From: Anaerorhabdus sp964386325
GTDB taxonomy: Bacteria; Bacillota_I; Bacilli_A; Erysipelotrichales; Erysipelotrichaceae
Direction of reading: 5' to 3'
NCBI GenBank assembly: GCA_964386325.1
Contig: CAYLQY010000012.1
Location: 27,374-91,373 of the forward strand
DNA length: 64,000 nt
Positions 1 through 7,715 of the stretch are shown here, piece by piece. The position numbers and the translations under genes are program-made. Numbering within the stretch: the first letter of the stretch is position 1; every line of letters begins with the position of its first letter. The notes beneath the pieces were generated by a model. That model was not told where the DNA came from. It saw only the letters and a list, made by a program, of their open reading frames with translations, and made no database searches.

Positions 1-1241
1 GTTTTTACATCTGTGTATTGCCCTTGATTATATTCAACAAACTTATTATTAATTGTTTCTTTGAAGATATCAGTATTAAAATGTCCAATAAATTGCGCAT
101 TATCTAAAATACCTACTAATACTTCTGCATAAGGCATCTCAACTATCAATTCTGGATTTGTCGCAACTGTTTTCTTTGCAGGAATTTGTGTACATGCAAT
201 GTTTAGTTTTAACAATTGTTCATCTTGGAATAAGAATTCTAAGAATTTAAAAGCACCATCTTTTACTTGACTGTTTTCATTAACTGCCATAGACCAACCT
301 GTTTCAGCAGCAAATGCTTTTTGATCACCATAGAATGGTAATGCTACATAATCAAAGTCTTCACCTAATACAAGACCAAAACTTTCTTCACCTTCTGAAA
401 TTGTCCAAGGACCTCTTGGTACAAACAATGCTTTACCAGCATATAGTTGTTGATACCCTTCTAATTCTCCACCACCAACTAAACCTTCTAAATCTGTAAC
501 CTTTGAATCTTGAACCATCGATACTAATTCTGCAAATGCTTCTTCCGCAATTGGATTCGATAATGTAATTTTTCCATCTTCAGTTAAATAGTTACCACCT
601 TTAGATAAAATCATTGATGTAAAGATATACGGAACACTGTCCCAATTCACAAAGTCAAATCCTTTAATTTGGAAAATGTCATTTTCAACTTTTGAAGCAC
701 TTGCTGCTGTTGTAACTAATTCATCCCATGTTGTTGGAACTTTTGCACCTTGTGCTTCTAGTAATGTATTATTTACTAACATTCCACCAACTTCAATATT
801 AAATTCCAATGGTAACCCATATAAATTACCATCATACATTAATGCTCCAACGGTAGGCTCATACACTTCATCCTCAATCGTTTTAGCTAACTCATCCGGG
901 ATTTTTGCTAGTGCACCTGTAGGTGCAAAGTCAACAGCCCAACCTCCCCAAAGTTCATAAATATCTGCACCACCTGTTTTTGAAATCAATGATGTTTGTA
1001 CTTTTGATTCAAATGCATCATATGGAAAGAATTCAAAGTTAATTTTATATTCTGGATTGAGTGTTTCAAATTCTGCTGCTGCAGCTTTATAAGCATTATT
1101 CCAAGGTTCATTTTGATGACCCCAGAAAGTAATTACTGTTTTGCCAGAATCACTATTTCCACTTCCTCCTCCATTTGAGCTACAACCGAATAGACTTAAT
1201 GATAGAATTGCTGCTAATAGAATTTTTGCTAGTTTTTTCAT
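1..1241 (-). CDS. Sugar ABC transporter solute-binding lipoprotein (C-terminus cut by window edge)
   Basis: The reading frame starts at ATG 1241 behind a GGAG site and stays open for 413 codons to the window edge, so the C-terminus is missing. The N-terminus is a lipoprotein signal with lipobox LFGC and lipidated Cys20, followed by a Gly/Ser linker. The mature part begins VITFWGHQNEPW and continues with a Y-x-L-P-L-E segment and a W-x-x-L motif, as in family 1 extracellular sugar-binding proteins. It would capture a sugar at the outer membrane face and deliver it to ABC permeases, which are probably encoded beyond the left edge. It lies 14 bp downstream of the GH4 gene in the same operon, so an alpha-galactoside is the likely ligand. 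The ligand itself is inferred. Confidence 0.9.
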   Translation of the reverse strand, partial: MKKLAKILLAAILSLSLFGCSSNGGGSGNSDSGKTVITFWGHQNEPWNNAYKAAAAEFETLNPEYKINFEFFPYDAFESKVQTSLISKTGGADIYELWGGWAVDFAPTGALAKIPDELAKTIEDEVYEPTVGALMYDGNLYGLPLEFNIEVGGMLVNNTLLEAQGAKVPTTWDELVTTAASASKVENDIFQIKGFDFVNWDSVPYIFTSMILSKGGNYLTEDGKITLSNPIAEEAFAELVSMVQDSKVTDLEGLVGGGELEGYQQLYAGKALFVPRGPWTISEGEESFGLVLGEDFDYVALPFYGDQKAFAAETGWSMAVNENSQVKDGAFKFLEFLFQDEQLLKLNIACTQIPAKKTVATNPELIVEMPYAEVLVGILDNAQFIGHFNTDIFKETINNKFVEYNQGQYTDVK

Positions 1242-1255
1242 TCCCCGTTTCTCCT

Positions 1256-2602
1256 TTATTTGTTTGTAATATCTATTTTTAGTGACTTGAAATAATCGAG
1301 ATAATCTGCATTTTTATCTAACATTTCTTGAACCATGGTTTGAATTTCATCCATTGAACAAACACTCGCTGTTAGTGGATCCATTAAAATTGCATAAAAC
1401 ACTTTATTTGGATCTCCTTCAATAGCTGCATGTACTGCTAACTCTTCCAAGTTTGCTGAATGCCCTACTAACGCTTCAAGATGCGCAGGTAGTGTAAGTG
1501 AACCTTTTACTTTAATACCTTCTTTTGTCGCAACTACTGGTACTTCTACACAAGCACCTTCTTTAATATTTGTTATATATCCTTTGTTTCTTAGATTACC
1601 ATTAAATTCATATGGAGTACCATCTCCAAAAATTGCATTGAAGATATGAGATGCATATTCTTCACCTCGATTTAAATCAATTTCACCAGAATTCACCCAT
1701 TCAAGATATTCTTTTTCCCATGAATTTTCTCTTTCCAAATATTCATCAAGAATATAAGCATGTGCTCCTGGATTCCAACCAGTACCATTAGTACAGTATT
1801 TTTCAATTAAATCTTTTCTTTTTCTAAACCATGGATTGTATTCCGAATTGTGTCCACTTGATTCAGTTGGAAAGAATCCTAAGTGCTTGAACATTTCCAC
1901 ACGCACTTGTTCTTCCATATAAATTTCATCTTTTTCAATTGTTTTTCTTAATTGCGGATATAAATCGTTTCCATCCTTATCCTCATATTTTAAGTAGAAC
2001 GCTTGATGATTGATTCCACAGCATGTGTAATTTATTTCATCTATACCTTTCCCTAGCCATTCCGCAATCATTTGTGCTGTACCTTGTACACTATGACATA
2101 ATCCCGTCACATTCAATTTTGTTTGGGATTGTAGATAGCTCACTAACATCGCCATTGGATTTGTATAGTTGAGAATAATTGCATTGGGACAAACTTCTTC
2201 ACAATCACGAATAATACTTAACATTACTGGCGCTGTTCTCAAAAACCTAAAGATTCCACTAGGACCCCTAGTATCGCCGACGCAGATATCAACTCCATAT
2301 TTCGCAGGTATTTCAATATCATGTCGCCATACTTCAACTCCACCTTGCAAAATTGTGATTAATACACCATCTGCATTTTCCAAGGCTTCTCTTCGATTAA
2401 GTGTCGCATGGATGGATGCTGGATATTTACCATACTCTACTATTCGAGTAATACCATCTTTCGCATACTTCAATCTTTTTTCATCAATGTCCATCAACCA
2501 AATTTCACAGTCTTTAAAATCTTCAAATGTAAGTAAATCTCGAATTAAATCACGTGTGAAATCTAGTGAACCGGCACCAATAAACGCAAACTTCTTTTTC
2601 AT
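1256..2602 (-). CDS. GH4 family alpha-galactosidase-type glycosidase (MelA-like)
   Basis: The protein is 448 aa, the usual length for glycoside hydrolase family 4, whose members use NAD+ and a divalent metal. The Rossmann loop FIGAGS lies at residues 7-12. GDTRGPSGIFR (about 109-119) and TNPM (147-150) are family motifs. CHSVQG (Cys169) and GINHQ (His199) give the expected Mn ligands. The CHSV form is typical of alpha-galactosidases and alpha-glucosidases acting on unphosphorylated sugars, rather than of phospho-beta-glucosidases. I chose ATG 2602 because GGAGG sits just upstream. A longer frame to 2650 exists but has no ribosome site. It probably hydrolyses in the cytoplasm the sugar imported by the neighbouring ABC system. 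The family call is firm and the exact substrate is inferred. Confidence 0.92.
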   Translation of the reverse strand: MKKKFAFIGAGSLDFTRDLIRDLLTFEDFKDCEIWLMDIDEKRLKYAKDGITRIVEYGKYPASIHATLNRREALENADGVLITILQGGVEVWRHDIEIPAKYGVDICVGDTRGPSGIFRFLRTAPVMLSIIRDCEEVCPNAIILNYTNPMAMLVSYLQSQTKLNVTGLCHSVQGTAQMIAEWLGKGIDEINYTCCGINHQAFYLKYEDKDGNDLYPQLRKTIEKDEIYMEEQVRVEMFKHLGFFPTESSGHNSEYNPWFRKRKDLIEKYCTNGTGWNPGAHAYILDEYLERENSWEKEYLEWVNSGEIDLNRGEEYASHIFNAIFGDGTPYEFNGNLRNKGYITNIKEGACVEVPVVATKEGIKVKGSLTLPAHLEALVGHSANLEELAVHAAIEGDPNKVFYAILMDPLTASVCSMDEIQTMVQEMLDKNADYLDYFKSLKIDITNK

Positions 2603-2613
2603 GTTTTCCTCCT

Positions 2614-2743
2614 TGTTAACTAAACAAATATTTGTTTTTTTACTGTACAATCCTAGATTAATCGAATATAATACGAATGTAAACGCTTTCCTTTAAATTT
2701 TACTGTTTTTCATCAAATTTCTACTATTTATGTTAACTAAACA
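2614..2743. promoter_or_regulatory. Pair of identical 13-bp operator candidates flanking a divergent promoter region
   Basis: TGTTAACTAAACA occurs at 2614-2626, next to the GH4 start, and again at 2731-2743, just before the ribosome site of the LacI gene. The motif is nearly palindromic (10 of 12 paired positions). The two copies are 117 bp apart, about eleven helical turns. I infer that the LacI-family protein encoded at 2755 binds both sites and may loop the DNA between them. Confidence 0.5.
2677..2691. promoter_or_regulatory. cre-like site (carbon catabolite control)
   Basis: ATGTAAACGCTTTCC matches the CcpA consensus WTGNAANCGNWNNCW at all but the last position. It lies 75 bp upstream of the GH4 start, where CcpA could repress the operon when glucose is present. 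It could also be an operator for the neighbouring LacI-family protein, because that family favours sites with a central CG. Confidence 0.5.
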
Positions 2744-2754
2744 GAGAGGTGCTT

Positions 2755-3762
2755 ATGTCTACTATTCGCGATGTATCAAACCTAAGTGGTGTATCAATCG
2801 CCACAATATCCAGATATCTTCGAAATGATGCTACTCTAAAAATTAAGCAAGACACAAAAGAGAAAATCGATTCTGCTATCGAACAACTGAATTACGTTCA
2901 CAAAACAAAAATAGTTGTTGGTCAGAAATTACGAATTGGGGTTGTTTTAGCTTATACTTCTCAGAAGTATAGTGACCCTTTCTTTTCAACAATACTCACT
3001 GGTATTGAAGATGAGTGTGAAAAGTTCAATGCTTCTGTTATCGCGGTTTGCCAATGCATCGATTTGGAGAAACCTGAATTGTTAGCTCAATTCTGTAGTC
3101 AAAATTTCGATGGAATCATTATTATGGAAAACATCAATAAATCTACACTCACTATTATCGAAAAATACACGAAGAATATTGTTTTTGTGGACCAATACAA
3201 TCCAAACTATAACAATGTAGGTATCGATCATTTTAGTGCGTGCAAAAAAGTAATGAATTGTTTCATTGAAAACGGATATAAGCGTATTGCCTATATCGGT
3301 GGTGCTGTACAAAACGTTAACTTCGATGAATCTTATCGAACCATCGCTTATAGGGAATCACTTCGTCGCGCACATATTGATTATGATGATTCTATTTATA
3401 TTAACTGCAATTGGGATATTGATTTATGTGCAAAACTCACCAAAGAACTATTGCTCACTAAAAACAGACCTGACGCAATATTTGCTGGTAGTGACACAAT
3501 CGCATCCGTTATTCTCGGCGTACTTCATGAACTCAAACTAAAATGTCCTGAGGATATCGGGCTTATTGGATTTAATGGCTTAGCAATTAGTTCTCACTAT
3601 GCACCTGCTCTAACAACATTAACTGTACCTATGTATGAAATTGGGCAAATAGCATTGCGACGACTATATCAATTAATTACAAAAAATGATACATCTACAA
3701 TAAGTATCAACGTACCAACTGAAATTACATTAAGAAATTCTATAAAATTAAAAGGAGATTAG
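2755..3762 (+). CDS. LacI family transcriptional regulator
   Basis: The protein is 335 aa. Residues 1-50 form the LacI helix-turn-helix plus hinge (TIRDVSNLSGVSIATISRYL). The rest is a periplasmic-binding-protein-like effector domain with IGFNGLAIS and LTTLTVP segments near the end, as is usual for the family. I chose ATG 2755 because AGAGAGG ends 5 nt upstream. An in-frame GTG at 2749 overlaps that ribosome site. It is divergent from the GH4 and sugar-binding genes and 2 bp upstream of the sugar kinase gene. It probably represses both units until their sugar or sugar phosphate binds. The inducer is not known from sequence. Confidence 0.9.
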   Translation: MSTIRDVSNLSGVSIATISRYLRNDATLKIKQDTKEKIDSAIEQLNYVHKTKIVVGQKLRIGVVLAYTSQKYSDPFFSTILTGIEDECEKFNASVIAVCQCIDLEKPELLAQFCSQNFDGIIIMENINKSTLTIIEKYTKNIVFVDQYNPNYNNVGIDHFSACKKVMNCFIENGYKRIAYIGGAVQNVNFDESYRTIAYRESLRRAHIDYDDSIYINCNWDIDLCAKLTKELLLTKNRPDAIFAGSDTIASVILGVLHELKLKCPEDIGLIGFNGLAISSHYAPALTTLTVPMYEIGQIALRRLYQLITKNDTSTISINVPTEITLRNSIKLKGD

Positions 3763-3764
3763 AA

Positions 3765-4736
3765 ATGATATATACTATTGGAATTGATGGCGGAGGAACT
3801 AAAACAAAATTCCTGCTCTGTAATGAGAAAGGAATTATCCTTGCAGAAAACACTCAACCAACATCACACTACTTCCAATGCGGATTAGAAGGCGTCACAA
3901 GAATTATAGAGACTGGAATTAATAACCTATTAAACAAAACTAAACTTACCCCATTAGATATTACTAGTTGTTTTGCCGCAATCCCTGGTTATGGCGATAT
4001 TGAGGATGATAACGAAAAAATAAAACAAGCAGTATCTAATGGTATGTTAGGTATTCATTTTTCAATTGGAAATGACACAGACAATGGTCTGGCTGGATCT
4101 CTTGCTGGCCAACCAGGTATAAATATAATCGCTGGGACTGGTTCAATTGGTTTGGGATTAAATAAACATGGTGAAACACTACGATGTGGAGGATGGCATC
4201 ATATCTTTGGTGGAGATGAAGGGAGTGCTTATTGGTTAGCATGTAAACTCATTCTTGAATTCACCCGTCAAAGTGATGGTAGAGATGACAAAACACCTCT
4301 TTACTTTCATTTAAAGAAAGCATTAAATCTTAATAATGATTCTGACATTCTCGTTAGAACAATCACTGAATGGGAATTCGATAGAACAAAAATCGCTGAG
4401 TTAGCATCACATCTTTATGAACTTGCAAATCAAAATGATATTTATGCAATTCAATTTTATAAAGATGCTGCAAAAGAACTTTACGATATCATAAACACCA
4501 TCAGAATTAATCTCAATATGGAAAACGAAGAGGAGATATCTGTCTCATATAGTGGTGGAGTCTTTAAAAGTGGCGACTATATCCTTGAGCCACTAAAAGA
4601 ATTATTCCAAGGAACTAACGTGAAGATTGTTACGCCTATCCTTCCTCCTGATGCAGGTAGTTTACTTTTAGCACTTAAAATGAACAACATACCTATAACG
4701 AATGAAATTATTCAAAACCTGAAAAATAACTATTAA
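3765..4736 (+). CDS. BadF/BadG/BcrA/BcrD-type sugar kinase (GlcNAc kinase-like)
   Basis: The protein is 323 aa with the actin/hexokinase fold. GIDGGGTKTKFLL at residues 6-18 is the phosphate-1 loop, NDTDNGLAG (about 104-112) has the catalytic Asp region, and AGTGSIGLG (about 124-132) is phosphate-2. Members related to eukaryotic N-acetylglucosamine kinase phosphorylate free amino sugars or hexoses with ATP. An AAGGAGA site precedes ATG 3765, and the gene follows the LacI gene after 2 bp, so the two are co-transcribed. In this context it probably phosphorylates a sugar released by the GH4 enzyme. The exact substrate is an inference. Confidence 0.82.
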   Translation: MIYTIGIDGGGTKTKFLLCNEKGIILAENTQPTSHYFQCGLEGVTRIIETGINNLLNKTKLTPLDITSCFAAIPGYGDIEDDNEKIKQAVSNGMLGIHFSIGNDTDNGLAGSLAGQPGINIIAGTGSIGLGLNKHGETLRCGGWHHIFGGDEGSAYWLACKLILEFTRQSDGRDDKTPLYFHLKKALNLNNDSDILVRTITEWEFDRTKIAELASHLYELANQNDIYAIQFYKDAAKELYDIINTIRINLNMENEEEISVSYSGGVFKSGDYILEPLKELFQGTNVKIVTPILPPDAGSLLLALKMNNIPITNEIIQNLKNNY

Positions 4737-4762
4737 AAAATCCAGTAGCTTACTGGATTTTT
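4735..4762. terminator. Bidirectional intrinsic terminator
   Basis: The inverted repeat TCCAGTA-GCT-TACTGGA (4741-4757) has an A-run on its left and a T-run on its right. It sits between the converging kinase and malQ genes and overlaps the malQ stop codon, so it can serve both strands. Confidence 0.85.
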
Positions 4763-6194
4763 ATCTGTTTGATTTACTTATCATTCTTTGAAATTTATGA
4801 ATTCGTTTCTTAAATTCTCTGTAGTCATTTAGTCGCCATTGCCAATTTGGATCGCCAACTGTCCCTGGCGTATTAAAACGACAATCTATTTTTTTATTCA
4901 AGATATCAACCATCGATAATATCGCAATATCCGCATTAGACTCCAATGCATATTGTATAAAACTATCCGCAATTATCGCTTGTTTCAAATCATGTCTTCT
5001 AAAATATTTACGACTTAATAATTTTTCTTCTTTAGATAAACTATGATACCAAGAACGTATTGGTTCATTATCATGTGTTCCTGTATAAATAATTAAATTA
5101 TTTCTATCTTTTTTCATTTTAGGCAAGTCCCATGAGTATTGTATAATACGCATTCCTTTTAAGTTGAATGCATCTCTTAATCCATATACCTCTTCACGCA
5201 ATTCACCTAAATCTTCCGCAACAATTTTGATATCAGGATAAGTTTTATAAATTGTCTCAAACACCTTATATCCTGGAGCTTCTAACCATTCACCTTCCCG
5301 CGCTGTAGGACATTCCCCATTGATTTGCCAATAGGTATCAAACGCTCTAAAATGATCAATACGCACTACATCAAATAACTTCGAAGAGTAATTTAATCGA
5401 TCTAGCCAAAATGCAAAGCCATCTTTTTCTAACTTATCCCAGTTATAAATTGGATTACCCCATCGCTGACCATCTTCACTAAAATAATCAGGCGGCACTC
5501 CCGCCACAACAGTCGGCATTCCATTCTCATCCAACAAGAAATTCTCTTGGTGTAGCCATACATCATCACTATCTAATCCAACATAGAATGGCATATCACC
5601 CATAATTTCTATACCTAGTTGATTAACATAACTTCTTAATTCATTCCATTGTTTAAGCAAGATAAATTGGATAAAGATTTCATAATCCAATAACGCTTCA
5701 TCAAACTTAACAGTACCTTCTTTGAAATAATTTTTATACTCACTCGACCAATCATTCCAACACTTCATGCCATTCAACTTTTTAAAAGTAATGAATATCG
5801 CATAATTACGTACCCATTCTAACTTTGAGAAATCTATAAATTCTTGACTACGTTCAAACTTTTCAAATGCTTGTTTCAAATATTTTGTTTTAAATTCACG
5901 TACATTATCATAATCTACTGCATCTGATTCTTTTTGAAACACTTCTACTTCTTCTAATAAACCATCTTTCACTAGAGAGTCTAAGCTAATATACAACTCA
6001 TCCATTGCTTTTGATGAATATGGTTGATATGGTGAATTACCATATCCAAGCGCATTTAAAGGCAGGATTTGCCAAATCTTAAATCCACTTTTCTTGATGA
6101 GTCTCACAAACTCATACGCGTTTTCCCCAAAATCTCCAATACCATGATTAGAGGGTAATGACGATACTGGCATTAATATTCCTGATTTTCTCAT
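4761..6194 (-). CDS. malQ: 4-alpha-glucanotransferase (amylomaltase)
   Basis: The protein is 477 aa and belongs to glycoside hydrolase family 77. It transfers alpha-1,4-glucan segments between maltodextrins in the cytoplasm and releases glucose. The N-terminus (RKSGILMPVSSLPSNHGIGD) and the PYSS motif are typical. The catalytic nucleophile is Asp280 in RIDHF, the acid/base is Glu327 in AEDLG, and the third acidic residue is Asp375 in THDN. A GAGGT ribosome site precedes ATG 6194. The gene stands alone, with no glycogen phosphorylase or maltose transporter beside it. It converges on the sugar-kinase operon and shares a terminator with it. Confidence 0.96.
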   Translation of the reverse strand: MRKSGILMPVSSLPSNHGIGDFGENAYEFVRLIKKSGFKIWQILPLNALGYGNSPYQPYSSKAMDELYISLDSLVKDGLLEEVEVFQKESDAVDYDNVREFKTKYLKQAFEKFERSQEFIDFSKLEWVRNYAIFITFKKLNGMKCWNDWSSEYKNYFKEGTVKFDEALLDYEIFIQFILLKQWNELRSYVNQLGIEIMGDMPFYVGLDSDDVWLHQENFLLDENGMPTVVAGVPPDYFSEDGQRWGNPIYNWDKLEKDGFAFWLDRLNYSSKLFDVVRIDHFRAFDTYWQINGECPTAREGEWLEAPGYKVFETIYKTYPDIKIVAEDLGELREEVYGLRDAFNLKGMRIIQYSWDLPKMKKDRNNLIIYTGTHDNEPIRSWYHSLSKEEKLLSRKYFRRHDLKQAIIADSFIQYALESNADIAILSMVDILNKKIDCRFNTPGTVGDPNWQWRLNDYREFKKRIHKFQRMISKSNR

Positions 6195-6213
6195 TATTTA
6201 CCTCAATGAAAAC

Positions 6214-6975
6214 TTATTCTATATTTCCATCACTTATATTTTCTATTTTATAATATTTTTTGTATTCTTCACAGCTAAAAAGAATAACGAAGTCAAACTG
6301 ATTGATTAAATCAGTAAAATCAGTAAAAAATTTTTTAATATCCATTATTTGGAACGTAACAAATAATGGAATTACATTAGTTATTATCATTACAATTAAG
6401 TCTATTGCAAATCCCATAGGCAAGATACTAAAAACTGCGTTTATGCTAGGTTTTATCCACAAAATATAAATTGATAATAATACAATAACAATAACCACCC
6501 TAAAAATTTCGGAATACTTATCACGTCTTTCTATCAACTTAGTATTTAGTCTAGCGTATGCCTCTCTATATTTATATAATTCTATTTTACTTAGTTTCCC
6601 ATTATTGCAAAAGTATATTATAAAATTGTTTTCTACATTTTTCTTTATTATAGTTGTTTTTTCAACCTCTCTCAGCAGATAATTACTTAATCCATCTACA
6701 AGAGCTTTCAACACATAATAATATGAAATCGCCCAAACAATCATCAATACAAATTTTATTAGTAAATCAAAATCAAAATTTATAAGTATGACAAAAATTA
6801 ATTCTAATAAAAATGCAGTCATAAGAGCCACAATCATGGCTCCTGCCGAAAGCAAAGTTATTTTTTTCGCATTAATTTCATTTCTAAAACAACTTTCGTA
6901 GTTGTTTTTAATAAGGTTTAAACTTTTTTTATCATTCTCTGCATATTTCAAAAAATTATACTCGAAAAATTGCAT
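6214..6975 (-). CDS. Hypothetical multi-pass membrane protein
   Basis: I do not recognise this 253-aa protein. Hydrophobic segments are visible at about residues 42-66, 70-88, 158-178 and 186-210. A charged stretch lies at 100-155 and a hydrophilic C-terminal tail at 215-253. A GGGAG site precedes ATG 6975. The gene is more AT-rich than malQ and rich in Ile, Lys and Asn, which fits a transferred island together with the Nudix-helicase pair to its right. It is separated from malQ by only 19 bp on the same strand but is upstream of it, so read-through into malQ is possible. A membrane effector or sensor of a defence system is conceivable, but nothing in the sequence proves it. Confidence 0.65.
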   Translation of the reverse strand: MQFFEYNFLKYAENDKKSLNLIKNNYESCFRNEINAKKITLLSAGAMIVALMTAFLLELIFVILINFDFDLLIKFVLMIVWAISYYYVLKALVDGLSNYLLREVEKTTIIKKNVENNFIIYFCNNGKLSKIELYKYREAYARLNTKLIERRDKYSEIFRVVIVIVLLSIYILWIKPSINAVFSILPMGFAIDLIVMIITNVIPLFVTFQIMDIKKFFTDFTDLINQFDFVILFSCEEYKKYYKIENISDGNIE

Positions 6976-7298
6976 ATCTTCTCCCTCACATATTTTCTTA
7001 TATGTTTTATTATTTTGCTATAATCACTTTAGCAACCTAACTTTCCCTTAATTAAGAACATATCTTTATTTGCTGATAAATCATATTGAGATTATCCATA
7101 AAAATAAACTTTATTTTGTCACATATGTTTTTAGTTTAACACACCGCACTATATAAACTATTATACCCATAAAACACAAATTTATTAAATGTTTTAAAAT
7201 TCATATTCTATCGTATTGTCTCAAAATTAGATTAATAGTTTTTAACTAGTTATTTCTAATTCATAACTGGTATAATATTACATATATGGGGTGATAAT
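6976..7298. other. AT-rich intergenic region between divergent genes
   Basis: These 323 bp lie between the leftward membrane-protein gene and the rightward Nudix gene. I see no ORF with a ribosome site and no strong hairpin. The only clear signal is the extended -10 at its right end. The very high AT content is consistent with horizontally acquired DNA. Confidence 0.6.
7268..7276 (+). promoter_or_regulatory. Extended -10 promoter of the Nudix-helicase pair
   Basis: TGGTATAAT is a perfect -10 hexamer with the TGN extension, 22 bp before ATG 7299. No good -35 lies 17 bp upstream, which is common for extended -10 promoters. A GGGGTGAT ribosome site follows. Confidence 0.6.
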
Positions 7299-7715
7299 AT
7301 GAAGGAAATACACGTAGTCGCTGCTATCATCGAAAAAGATGATAAATTTTTGATAGCAAAAAGACTGAAAGGCGACTTCAAGGAGTTGTGGGAATTCCCT
7401 GGTGGAAAAGTTGAACCAGGAGAATCAAACAAAAATGCTTTAATTCGAGAAATTCAAGAAGAATTAGACATACATATCGAAGTTCAAGAGTTCTTAATCA
7501 ACGTACTTCATAAATATCCTTCCTTTATACTAAACATGGATTGTTATATTTGTCATATGGAAGATACCGAAATAATATTACACGACCATTCTGATATAAA
7601 ATGGATATCACTAGATTCTACTGATGCTATTTCTTGGGTTCCTGCTGATATTAAAGTTATTGAAGCATATAAAAGGAGAATACTGAATGACGAACACACA
7701 ATCAACATTTCTTAA
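7299..7715 (+). CDS. Nudix (MutT-like) hydrolase
   Basis: The 138-aa protein has a complete Nudix box from Gly36 to Glu55: GGKVEPGES, then R-E-x-x-E-E. This motif binds Mg and hydrolyses nucleoside diphosphates linked to another group. The N-terminus (HVVAAIIEKDDKFLIAKR) resembles the 8-oxo-dGTP diphosphatase MutT, which cleans the nucleotide pool. The last 29 bp overlap the next gene, whose start lies inside this one, so translation is probably coupled. Pairing with a PLD-helicase suggests a role in nucleic-acid defence or repair rather than housekeeping. That role is inferred from context. Confidence 0.88.
   Translation: MKEIHVVAAIIEKDDKFLIAKRLKGDFKELWEFPGGKVEPGESNKNALIREIQEELDIHIEVQEFLINVLHKYPSFILNMDCYICHMEDTEIILHDHSDIKWISLDSTDAISWVPADIKVIEAYKRRILNDEHTINIS

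Noticed and set aside
2169..2696. Plus-strand ORF of 175 codons opposite the GH4 gene
   Set aside because: The GH4 frame has all family motifs and a good ribosome site. The opposite frame has none and is rich in Ser and Ile, as is usual for shadows.
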